From JAYGED01 sp046582565 (GTDB lineage Bacteria; Pseudomonadota; Alphaproteobacteria; JAAXGF01), in contig JAYGED010000204.1 of assembly GCA_046582565.1 (NCBI GenBank), positions 1-8,707 on the forward strand: DNA of 8,707 nucleotides. Reading direction: 5' to 3'. The translations under genes and the position numbers were made by a program. The notes under the pieces are model-generated. The model saw only the letters and a program-made list of their open reading frames with translations. It had not been told where the DNA came from and made no database searches. Shown piece after piece: positions 1 through 6,238 of this stretch. Positions within the stretch are counted from its first letter, which is position 1. Each line of letters begins with the position of its first letter.

Positions 1-417
1 TCCGCCACGTGTCTCTGCGGCGGCGCGCTTCTCCTCGGCGGCGATCTTGGCCGAATAGCCGTCGGTCTTCTCGGCGATGCGGGCGCGCTTTCCAGTACGA
101 CCGCGCAGATAATAGAGCTTGGCCCGGCGCACGTCGCCGCGGCGCACCAGCTCGATGGAATCGATGCGCGGCGAGTACAAGGGAAAGATGCGCTCAACGC
201 CTTCGCCGTAAGATATCTTACGCACCGTGAAGGACGAGTTGATGCCCCGATTGCGGCGTGCGATGCAGACGCCCTCGAAGGCCTGGACACGCTCCCGGGT
301 GCCTTCGACCACCTTGACCTTCACGATCACCGTATCGCCGGGCGAAAATTCCTGAATCGGGCGCTTTTCGGCCAGCTCGACCATGCGCTCCTGTTCAATC
401 GACTCTATGACATTCAT
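1..417 (-). CDS. rplS: 50S ribosomal protein L19 (3' end outside window)
   Basis: Structural protein of the large ribosomal subunit, located at the 30S-50S interface. I translated the minus strand by hand: it begins MNVIESIEQERMVELAEKRP and stays open for 139 codons to the window edge, so the stop lies outside. L19 hallmarks are visible: the PGDTVIVKVKVVEGTRERVQ strand, FEGVCIARRNRGINSSFTVR, the SYGEGVERIFPLYSPRID block and RRGDVRRAKLYYLRGRTGKR. Bacterial L19 is usually about 115-130 residues; this one is longer, with a C-terminal extension rich in Ala, Glu and Lys, as is common in Alphaproteobacteria. The start at 417 has a GAAAGG ribosome-binding site (426-431) eight bases upstream. It lies 27 bases after trmD as the last visible gene of the ffh-rpsP-rimM-trmD-rplS operon. 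Identity is secure. Confidence 0.97.
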   Translation of the reverse strand, partial: MNVIESIEQERMVELAEKRPIQEFSPGDTVIVKVKVVEGTRERVQAFEGVCIARRNRGINSSFTVRKISYGEGVERIFPLYSPRIDSIELVRRGDVRRAKLYYLRGRTGKRARIAEKTDGYSAKIAAEEKRAAAETRGG

Positions 418-444
418 CGCTTTGACCTTTCGCTTCTCTCATCT

Positions 445-1167
445 CTAATTGCTCTTATCCGAATAGCGCGCCCAAAGATCGGGCCGGCGCTCCCGGGTTG
501 CTCGTTTCGCCTGTTCCAGGCGCCACTCAGCAATTCGTTTGTGGTGCCCTGATAAAAGCACCTCCGGTGCCGGGCGCCCTTCCCACTCGGCGGGTCGGGT
601 ATAATGCGGATATTCCAGCAATCCGCTCTCGAAACTCTCTTCATCCAACGACGCCGGATCGCCGATCACGCCGGGCAGCACCCGAACGCAGGCATCGATC
701 AAACTCAACGCCGCCACCTCACCGCCCGACAACACAAAATCGCCGAGGCAAATCTCTTCCAGCCCGCGCGCCTCGATCAGGCGCTCATCGACGCCCTCAT
801 AGCGCCCGCAGACCAACGTCAGCCGAGGTTGCTCGGCCAGTTCCCGCACCCGGCGCTGATTAAGCGGCCTGCCGCGCGGCGTCATTAAAATACGCGGACA
901 CCCCTCATCCCCGGCGCAGACATCATCGATGGCAGCACCCAGAATATCCGCCCGCATAACCATGCCAGGACCCCCGCCGAAGGCATTGTCGTCGACGGAG
1001 CCGTGGTTATCGCGCGCATAGTCGCGAATGTCCACTGTTTCCAGCCCCCAAATGCCTCCGTTAAGCGCTTTTCCCGCGAGGGAATGGCCGAGCGGCCCCG
1101 GAAACATCTCGGGAAACAGCGTCAGCACCGTAACGGTCCAGGCCGGTGATGCCCTATCGCTGCTCAT
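445..1167 (-). CDS. trmD: tRNA (guanine-N1-)-methyltransferase TrmD
   Basis: Methylates N1 of G37 next to the anticodon of tRNAs reading CNN-type codons, using S-adenosylmethionine; this prevents +1 frameshifting. The 240-residue length is typical. Family signatures in order: VLTLFPEMFPGPLG (14-27), IWGLETVDIRDYA (39-51), DDNAFGGGPGMVMR (59-72), the SAM-binding trefoil-knot segments LVCGRYEGVDERL (118-130) and LGDFVLSGGE (141-150), then GLLEYPHYTRPAEWEG (182-197) and LLSGHHKRIAEWR (204-216). Arg162 aligns with catalytic Arg154 of the Haemophilus enzyme. Glu177 sits where I recall the catalytic Asp169, a conservative change. The ATG overlaps the rimM stop in an ATGA arrangement (1164-1167), and an AGGA ribosome-binding site lies six bases upstream (1174-1177), suggesting translational coupling with rimM. 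Confidence 0.98.
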   Translation of the reverse strand: MSSDRASPAWTVTVLTLFPEMFPGPLGHSLAGKALNGGIWGLETVDIRDYARDNHGSVDDNAFGGGPGMVMRADILGAAIDDVCAGDEGCPRILMTPRGRPLNQRRVRELAEQPRLTLVCGRYEGVDERLIEARGLEEICLGDFVLSGGEVAALSLIDACVRVLPGVIGDPASLDEESFESGLLEYPHYTRPAEWEGRPAPEVLLSGHHKRIAEWRLEQAKRATRERRPDLWARYSDKSN

Positions 1168-1730
1168 GTCTCGTCCTGCTTCTCACCGGTCTGCTCGTCT
1201 GTCTGCTTTGGCAGCTCGATGACCAGGCGGCCGCCGGGAATATCGATATTCGGCACCGTATCCTTGTCGAACGGCAGCATGATGCTGTCACCGCGAGGGC
1301 CGCTCACCTCGAGAATATCGCCGGCGCCGAAGTTATGCAGCGCCGCCACCTCGCCAATCGTTCCGCCATCCGCACCGACGACCTCCAAGCCAACCAGGTC
1401 GGCGTGGTAATACTCATCGCTCTCGGCCTCGGGCAGGGCGCTGCGTGGGACATGAAGCTCGATACCCCGCAGGGCTTCCGCCGCGTCGCGGTCGCTGACC
1501 CCGGCAATTGAGGCGACCACCACCCCGCCCTTGAGAGTTTCGTGCAGGGTCAGCTCCACCACCCGGCCAGCTGGACCGTCATGCAACGGCCCGTAGGCTA
1601 CCAGATCGGCGGACCGCTCGGTGAAGCTGGTGATGCGGACCCGGCCGCGCACGCCCTTCGGCTTGGTGATGACGCCGAGTGCGACCCAGCCCTGGTCCGC
1701 GTCAGCCGCCGCTTCAGGACTTTTTCCCAT
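1164..1730 (-). CDS. rimM: 16S rRNA processing/maturation protein RimM
   Basis: Assembly factor that binds S19 in the 30S head and helps mature the 3' part of 16S rRNA. From the chosen start the protein has 188 residues, near the usual 170-190. The N-terminal RimM barrel begins at GWVALGVITKPKGVRGRVRI, matching the family's LG-x-I-x(3)-G-x-RG pattern. The C-terminal PRC-barrel-like half has EYYHADLVGLEV, IGEVAALHNFGAGDILEV and MLPFDKDTVPNIDIPGGRLVI. The frame stays open upstream to an ATG at 1784, but that start would overlap the rpsP tail by 71 bases. The paired ATGs at 1733 and 1730 fit the conserved domain better and reduce the overlap with rpsP to 17-20 bases. No strong ribosome-binding site precedes any candidate, so coupling to rpsP translation is likely. 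Product certain, start less so. Confidence 0.93.
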   Translation of the reverse strand: MGKSPEAAADADQGWVALGVITKPKGVRGRVRITSFTERSADLVAYGPLHDGPAGRVVELTLHETLKGGVVVASIAGVSDRDAAEALRGIELHVPRSALPEAESDEYYHADLVGLEVVGADGGTIGEVAALHNFGAGDILEVSGPRGDSIMLPFDKDTVPNIDIPGGRLVIELPKQTDEQTGEKQDET

Positions 1731-2358
1731 CATCACTGTCTTTGGCATCACTGTCTTGTGCGTCACTATCATCGGCCGCAGCATCCTCGGCGGGTGCCTC
1801 CTCAGCTGGGGCTTCCTCAGCCGGAGTTTCCTCAGCCGGAGTTTCCTCAGTGGGCGCTTCCTCAGCAGCAGCCTCCTCAGCGGGCGCCTCCTCAGCCGGA
1901 GCCTCCTCAGCCGGGGCTTCCTCAGCAGCGGCCTCCTCAGCGGGCGCTTCCTCGGCAGGAGCTTCCTCAGCAGCGGCCTCCTCAGCGGGGGCCTCCTCAG
2001 CCGGCGCTTCGGCGGCCTTGGTGGCGGCCTCGGCGGCTTCGGCGGCGCGTTCCTGCGCCTTAGCCTTGGGCTTGGATTTCTCCGGGCGGTTGGGCTGCTC
2101 GGGCATGGCGATCACGCCGGCCTTGCCCAGGAACAGGGCGACCCGGTCCGACGGCGTAGCACCATGGCTGAGCCAATGCTTGGCGCGCTCCTCGTCGATC
2201 TTGATGCGCTCCGGGTCGTCATGCTTGAGCAACGGATTGTAGGAGCCGATTTTCTCCACGAAGCGGCCATCGCGCGGGCTGCGCGAATCGGCAACAACGA
2301 TACGGTAATAGGGCCGTTTCTTGGCGCCGCCGCGCGCCAGACGAATTCTCAATGCCAT
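1714..2358 (-). CDS. rpsP: 30S ribosomal protein S16 with long acidic repeat tail
   Basis: Small-subunit assembly protein that binds 16S rRNA. The S16 core occupies about residues 1-84: MALRIRLARGGAKKRPYYRI, VVADSRSPRDGRFVEKIGSY, NPL, then WLSHGATPSDRVALFLGKAG. Most bacterial S16 proteins have 80-120 residues; this one has 214. Beyond the core is a basic linker (about 88-114, rich in Lys, Arg and Ala), then 16 pentapeptide units of the type APAEE (118-197), then an Asp/Ser-rich end. The tail should be disordered and strongly negative. Alphaproteobacterial S16 proteins often carry Ala/Glu-rich extensions, though this one is long. The start at 2358 has an AGGAAA ribosome-binding site (2368-2373). 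The gene follows ffh after 27 bases, and its end overlaps rimM. Confidence 0.97.
   Translation of the reverse strand: MALRIRLARGGAKKRPYYRIVVADSRSPRDGRFVEKIGSYNPLLKHDDPERIKIDEERAKHWLSHGATPSDRVALFLGKAGVIAMPEQPNRPEKSKPKAKAQERAAEAAEAATKAAEAPAEEAPAEEAAAEEAPAEEAPAEEAAAEEAPAEEAPAEEAPAEEAAAEEAPTEETPAEETPAEEAPAEEAPAEDAAADDSDAQDSDAKDSDDGKKS
1768..2007 (-). repeat. 15-bp tandem repeat encoding APAEE units in the rpsP tail
   Basis: Sixteen in-frame 15-base units encode pentapeptides from residue 118 to 197 of S16: mostly APAEE, with AAAEE, APTEE and TPAEE variants, decaying to APAED and AAADD at the downstream end. The four AAAEE units at 128, 143 and 163 and the degenerate one at 193 suggest a higher-order period of two or three units. 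The units differ at synonymous sites, so the array is not fresh. Such arrays can change copy number by slippage without disturbing the frame, because the unit is a multiple of three. Confidence 0.93.
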
Positions 2359-2385
2359 TAGTCCATCTTTCCTGTTTGTAGCTTG

Positions 2386-3762
2386 TTATGCGCCGGGAAA
2401 CCCGCCGCCCATTCCGGGTGGCAACATGCTCTGCATGCCGCCGCGAAGAAGTCTTTTCTTGCCGAGCTTGCCGGCGCGTTTCATCATCATGCTGATCTGT
2501 TTGAATTGCTTCAGCACCCGATTGACGTCTTGCACGGTAGTGCCTGATCCGCCGGCGATACGCCGCTTGCGCGAGCCGTTGAGCAGCTTCGCATTGAGGC
2601 GTTCGGCCTTGGTCATGGAGCCGATTATGGCTTGCTGACGGATCAGCAGATTTTCGTCGATATTGGCCTCGGCCATTTGTCTCTGGGCCTTGCTCACGCC
2701 GGGCAGCATGCCGAGGATGCCTTCCATGCCGCCCATCTTGCGCATCTGGCCGAGCTGGGTGGCGAGATCGTTGAAATCGAAGCCGCCCTTGATCATCTTC
2801 TTCGCGAGCTTCTCGGCGTCTTCCTGATCGATAGAGTCGGAAACCTTCTCGACCAGGCTGATGACATCGCCCATGCCGAGGATGCGCGAGGCGATACGAT
2901 CGGGATGGAAGACCTCGAGATCGGCAAGCTTCTCGCCGACGCCGATCAGCTTGATCGGCTTGCCGGTGACGTTGCGCATGCTGAGAGCGGCGCCGCCCCG
3001 GCCATCGCCGTCGACGCGGGTCAGCACGATGCCGCTGATGCCGACGCGCTCGTTGAACGCACTTGCGAGTGTGACCGCATCCTGGCCGGTCAGGGCGTCG
3101 GCCACCAGCAGCACTTCGGCGGGATTGGCGATGTCGCGCACAGACGCCGCCTCGTTCATCAGCTCGTCGTCGATATGCAGCCGGCCCGCCGTATCCAGCA
3201 ACACCACGTCGTAGCCTTCGCGCCGCGCCGTGGTCATGGCGCGCTTGGCAATCGCTAAGGGCTGCTCGATGATCACCACGGGCAGGGTCTCAACGCCCGC
3301 CTCACGGCCGAGCACGGCAAGCTGTTCCTGAGCCGCCGGGCGATGCACGTCAAGCGACGCCATCAGCACTTTTTTCTTGTGGCTGTTGGTCAGATACAGC
3401 GCCAGCTTGGCGGTGGTGGTGGTCTTGCCCGAGCCCTGCAGGCCGACCATCATGATGGCGCTCGGCGGCGAGGTGGCGAAATTCAGGGCTTGCGCCTCGG
3501 AGCCGAGCATTTCGGTCAGATGATCATGGACGATCTTGACCACCATCTGGCCCGGCGTGATGCTTTTCAGCACCTCGGCGCCGAGGGCGCGCTCCTTGAC
3601 CTGCTCGATGAACTGCTTGACCACGGACAGGGCGACATCGGCCTCAAGAAGTGCGACGCGCACATCGCGCAGCGCGGTCGTCACATCGCCTTCGCTCAGC
3701 GCCCCGCGCCGCTTCAGCTTTTCAAAGACGTCGCCGAGGCGACTGGATAGGGACTCGAACAT
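2386..3762 (-). CDS. ffh: Signal recognition particle GTPase Ffh (SRP54)
   Basis: Protein subunit of the signal recognition particle. It binds 4.5S RNA and hydrophobic signal sequences of nascent chains, and docks with FtsY at the membrane. The 458 residues are standard length. The N-domain four-helix bundle is about 1-85. The G domain shows the P-loop GLQGSGKTTTTAKL (107-120), DVHRPAAQEQL (138-148), the G3 motif DTAGRLHIDDELM (190-202), the G4 region LTRVDGDGRGGAAL (247-260) and the closing GVGEKLADLEVFHP (274-287). The Met-rich M domain (about 320-430) includes QMRKMGGMEGILGMLPG and the RNA-binding stretch SRKRRIAGGSGTTVQDVNR, ending in a Gly/Met-rich tail. It is the first gene of the minus-strand operon. 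No clear ribosome-binding site precedes the ATG at 3762. Confidence 0.98.
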   Translation of the reverse strand: MFESLSSRLGDVFEKLKRRGALSEGDVTTALRDVRVALLEADVALSVVKQFIEQVKERALGAEVLKSITPGQMVVKIVHDHLTEMLGSEAQALNFATSPPSAIMMVGLQGSGKTTTTAKLALYLTNSHKKKVLMASLDVHRPAAQEQLAVLGREAGVETLPVVIIEQPLAIAKRAMTTARREGYDVVLLDTAGRLHIDDELMNEAASVRDIANPAEVLLVADALTGQDAVTLASAFNERVGISGIVLTRVDGDGRGGAALSMRNVTGKPIKLIGVGEKLADLEVFHPDRIASRILGMGDVISLVEKVSDSIDQEDAEKLAKKMIKGGFDFNDLATQLGQMRKMGGMEGILGMLPGVSKAQRQMAEANIDENLLIRQQAIIGSMTKAERLNAKLLNGSRKRRIAGGSGTTVQDVNRVLKQFKQISMMMKRAGKLGKKRLLRGGMQSMLPPGMGGGFPGA

Positions 3763-4018
3763 ATAAAATCGGGCCGTTCAGTTGACGATGGGCACAAAAC
3801 AAAAATTCGCCAGCCCGGAATCGCGAGGGGGGCTGACGTCAATCCTCAAAAGGAACTAAGCCTCCCGAAGAGGCGCGAACTGTATGGCGACGGGGGTAGG
3901 GAGTCAAGCTATCAGAGAAGCTCAAGCAAGGGCGACTTCGGCCAAGCGACGTGCATTATGGTGGCGCACGGTAAGATCGAGGGCTTGCTTGGTGGTGTCG
4001 GCCAAACAGCCGCCCTCT
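3763..4018. promoter_or_regulatory. Intergenic region upstream of ffh, probable operon promoter
   Basis: This 256-base stretch separates the stop of the BKACE gene from the ffh start, both on the minus strand, so it should hold a terminator for the first and the promoter for the second. On the minus strand a TTGACG hexamer (3837-3842) resembles a -35 box, but no convincing -10 lies 16-18 bases downstream. The TGACGTCA palindrome at 3834-3841 overlaps it. An A-rich run at 3795-3806 lies closer to ffh. I see no tRNA or SRP RNA fold. The promoter assignment is mainly from position. Confidence 0.35.
3860..3874 (-). terminator. Possible weak stem-loop between the BKACE gene and ffh
   Basis: A five-base-pair stem with a five-base loop: GCCTC, TTCGG, GAGGC on the minus strand. 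It is followed by an interrupted T-rich stretch (TTAGTTCCTTTT). It could end BKACE transcription before the ffh promoter, but the stem is short, the T run is broken and it lies about 145 bases past the stop codon, so support is slight. Confidence 0.2.
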
Positions 4019-4954
4019 CTAGAACCCCACGCGATCCCCGCCCTTCAGTCCCAGGCGCTGGCGGGCCTCATCCGGGGTGGCGATTTCGAGCGACAGGTCT
4101 TCCAGGATGCGGCGGATCTTGGTGACCTGCTGGGCGTTGGATTCAGCCAGCTCGCCCTTGCCGATATAGAGGCTGTCTTCCAGGCCGACGCGCACATTGC
4201 CGCCCATCATGGCGCCCATGGTGCAGAAGCCCATCTGGTGACGCCCGGCGGCCAGGATCGACCATTCGTAATCATCGCCGAACAGCTTATCGGCGGTGCG
4301 CTTCATGAACATCAGGTTGTCGGGCTCGGCGCCGATACCGCCGAGGATGCCGAAGATGGTCTGCACGAACAGCGGCGGCTTGGCCAGGCCGCGGTCGAGG
4401 AAATGGGCCAGGGTGTAGAGATGGCCCACATCGTAGCATTCGAATTCGAAGCGCGTGCCGCAGCCCTCGCCCAGGTCGCGCAGCAGGCGCTCGATATCGG
4501 CGAAGGTGTTCTTGAAGATGAAGTCGCGGCTGCCTTCCAGGTGCTGGCGCTCCCATTCATGCTTGAAGTCCTGCATCTTGTCGAGGATCGGGAACAGGCC
4601 GAAATTCATCGAGCCCATGTTCAGCGAACACAGCTCGGGCTTGGCTGCAAGGGGTGCTGCGAGGCGCTCCTCGACGGTCATGCCGCCGCCGCCGCCGGTG
4701 GTGATGTTGACGATGCCGTCGCAGGATTGCTTGATGCGCGGCAGAAATTCCATGAACACGGCGGGGTCCGGCGTCGGCCGCCCGTCCTTGGGGTCGCGGG
4801 CATGGAGATGCAGCACGGCGGCGCCGGCCTCGGCGGCGGCGATGGCGGCCTCGGCGATCTCATCAGGCGTGATCGGCAGGTGGGGCGACATGCTCGGCGT
4901 ATGGATCGAGCCGGTAATCGCGCAGGTGATGATCACTTTCTTGCCGTTAGCCAT
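4019..4954 (-). CDS. Beta-keto acid cleavage enzyme (BKACE / DUF849 family)
   Basis: Members are zinc enzymes that condense a beta-keto acid with acetyl-CoA to give acetoacetate and a new acyl-CoA; the founding member Kce acts on 3-keto-5-aminohexanoate in lysine fermentation. The 311-residue protein has the family TIM-barrel landmarks: VIITCAITG (7-15), the zinc-binding HLHAR (His49, His51), ITTGGGGGMT (84-93), LNMGSMNFG (111-119) and RVGLEDSLY (255-263). There Arg255, Glu259 and Asp260 keep the spacing of Kce Arg226, Glu230 (third zinc ligand) and Asp231. The position of Kce Glu14, which binds the substrate amine, holds Ile17 within GSIHTPSMSPHLP. This suggests a different substrate, which I cannot name. 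The start at 4954 has an AGGGAG ribosome-binding site (4964-4969). The gene is divergent from the MFS gene, 75 bases away. Confidence 0.93.
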   Translation of the reverse strand: MANGKKVIITCAITGSIHTPSMSPHLPITPDEIAEAAIAAAEAGAAVLHLHARDPKDGRPTPDPAVFMEFLPRIKQSCDGIVNITTGGGGGMTVEERLAAPLAAKPELCSLNMGSMNFGLFPILDKMQDFKHEWERQHLEGSRDFIFKNTFADIERLLRDLGEGCGTRFEFECYDVGHLYTLAHFLDRGLAKPPLFVQTIFGILGGIGAEPDNLMFMKRTADKLFGDDYEWSILAAGRHQMGFCTMGAMMGGNVRVGLEDSLYIGKGELAESNAQQVTKIRRILEDLSLEIATPDEARQRLGLKGGDRVGF

Positions 4955-5029
4955 GAATTCTTACTCCCTGAGTTAAGTGCTACGCGTAAGCAGTATGACC
5001 GATCCACGCATTCCTGTACTAGTGCGGCC
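4955..5029. promoter_or_regulatory. Divergent promoter region between the BKACE and MFS genes
   Basis: These 75 bases must carry the signals for transcription in both directions. A perfect 8-base palindrome TACGCGTA lies at 4981-4988, flanked by a looser inverted pair, CTTAC (4960-4964) and GTAAG (4986-4990). Either could be part of an operator. TATGAC (4994-4999) is a poor candidate -10 for the rightward unit. The BKACE ribosome-binding site is at 4964-4969. No regulator gene is present in the window. Confidence 0.4.
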
Positions 5030-6223
5030 ATGAGACAGTTTCATTATCCGGTCTGGTTGGGCGCGGTGACGACCACGGGCAATCCGGCTTTTGTCGTTCT
5101 GTTCATGCTCGAGACCTTCACCCGGGCGATCCTGGTGACGGTTGTGCCCTTGCAGGCGCTGGCTCTGCTCGGCGACGCCCAGGGGGTCAGCCTGTTTTAT
5201 TTCTCGGTGAGCGGCATCGGCCTGCTCGGCGCCTTGTGTGTCCCCTGGCTGGTGCGCAAGCTGCGGCGGCGCTGGGTGGTCAGCCTGGCGGTATTCTATC
5301 TCTGTATCGCCGGCCCCCTGCTGGCGCACCATAGCCTGGTCGGCCTGGTTTTAGGTCTGGCGTTTCATATGATCGGCGCCGCGACCTTATCGATCTGTCT
5401 CAATCTCTATGTGCTCGATCATGTGCCGCCCAAGGTGCTGACCCGTTTCGAGCCCATGCGTATGCTGTTTACCGGCGCCGCCTGGATGATAGCGCCGGTC
5501 TTGGGGGTCTATCTCGGTAAATACGGCGCCTCCTGGCTGCCCTATGGGGCGAGTGCCGGGACGGCGCTCATCTTGCTCGCCTATTTCTGGTTTCTGCGCA
5601 TGACCGAGAGCCCGATCCTGGCGCCGACAGCCGCCTTGCCGGCGACCAATCCGCTGCGTTTCCTGCGCCGCTATTTCGCGCAGCCCCGGCTGTTTCTCGC
5701 CTTCTTCCTGGCCGTCGGGCGCGCCGGCTGGTGGATGATGTTCTTCATCTATGCGCCGATCTATGCGGTTACCTCGGGCATGGACGAAGAGACCGGCGGC
5801 TGGATCGTGGCCGCGGGCTCGGCCTCGATGTTCGCGGTCACGTTCTGGGGCTGGCTTGGGCGGCGCTACGGCCTGCGCCGCCTGTTGGTCTGGGGCTATA
5901 TCGCGGCCGGGCTGTTGACCCTGGGGGTCGGCGCCGCGGCGGGCACGACTTGGTTGGCAATCACCCTGTTGATTGTCGCCTGCCTCGCCGCCAGCGCCAT
6001 CGACGGCGCCGGCAACGTGCCTTTCCTGCGTGCCGTCCGCCCCCGCGAGCGGCCCGAGATGACAGCCGTTTTTACGGCCTATCGCGACGTCGCCCGGCTC
6101 ACCATCCCCGGCCTCTTCGCCCTGGTGCTGAATGTCTTCGCCCTGCCCGCGGTGTTTGTCACCTCCGGCTTGATCATGCTGGTGATGGGGGCTTACGCTC
6201 GCCATATACCCCGCCGTCTATAG
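5030..6223 (+). CDS. Major facilitator superfamily transporter
   Basis: Predicted 397-residue inner-membrane secondary transporter. About twelve hydrophobic spans are visible: roughly 19-45, 53-75, 82-100, 103-130, 141-163 and 168-190, then a polar central loop (about 191-218), then 220-245, 255-275, 284-303, 305-325, 355-372 and 374-391. The MFS loop 2-3 signature is represented by the basic WLVRKLRRRW (73-82). Its pseudo-symmetric partner WLGRRYGLRR (275-284) joins spans 8 and 9, consistent with a 6+6 architecture. The reading frame is open far upstream (to 3884), but that part is antisense to the BKACE gene and not hydrophobic. The ATG at 5030 begins just before the first span and is the best start, though it has no clear ribosome-binding site. 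It heads the rightward unit and ends 15 bases before the deacetylase gene. Substrate and direction are unknown. Confidence 0.92.
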   Translation: MRQFHYPVWLGAVTTTGNPAFVVLFMLETFTRAILVTVVPLQALALLGDAQGVSLFYFSVSGIGLLGALCVPWLVRKLRRRWVVSLAVFYLCIAGPLLAHHSLVGLVLGLAFHMIGAATLSICLNLYVLDHVPPKVLTRFEPMRMLFTGAAWMIAPVLGVYLGKYGASWLPYGASAGTALILLAYFWFLRMTESPILAPTAALPATNPLRFLRRYFAQPRLFLAFFLAVGRAGWWMMFFIYAPIYAVTSGMDEETGGWIVAAGSASMFAVTFWGWLGRRYGLRRLLVWGYIAAGLLTLGVGAAAGTTWLAITLLIVACLAASAIDGAGNVPFLRAVRPRERPEMTAVFTAYRDVARLTIPGLFALVLNVFALPAVFVTSGLIMLVMGAYARHIPRRL

Positions 6224-6238
6224 AATTGAGGCCTACTT

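Noticed and set aside
1621..2361. Plus-strand frames of 173-246 codons with Ser/Leu/Gly- or Pro/Gln-rich repeats.
   Set aside because: They are the reverse complement of the APAEE repeat array of rpsP; their repetitive translation is a by-product.
3922..4018. Minus-strand open stretch after the BKACE stop whose translation (for example TKQALDLTVRHHNARRLAEV) looks protein-like.
   Set aside because: About 30 codons in a different frame from the BKACE end, with no start codon or recognisable family. The BKACE C-terminus (LGLKGGDRVGF) already looks complete, so chance is the simpler explanation.
3884..5029. Long plus-strand extension of the MFS reading frame, which would make a 779-residue protein.
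   Set aside because: The extra 382 codons are antisense to the well-supported BKACE gene, are not hydrophobic and resemble no domain. This is a typical open shadow frame in high-GC DNA.
5387..6205. A 272-codon open frame on the minus strand opposite the MFS gene.
   Set aside because: Its translation is a low-complexity mix of Gly, Gln, Arg and Asp, as expected from the antisense of a membrane-protein gene; the MFS frame explains the DNA.
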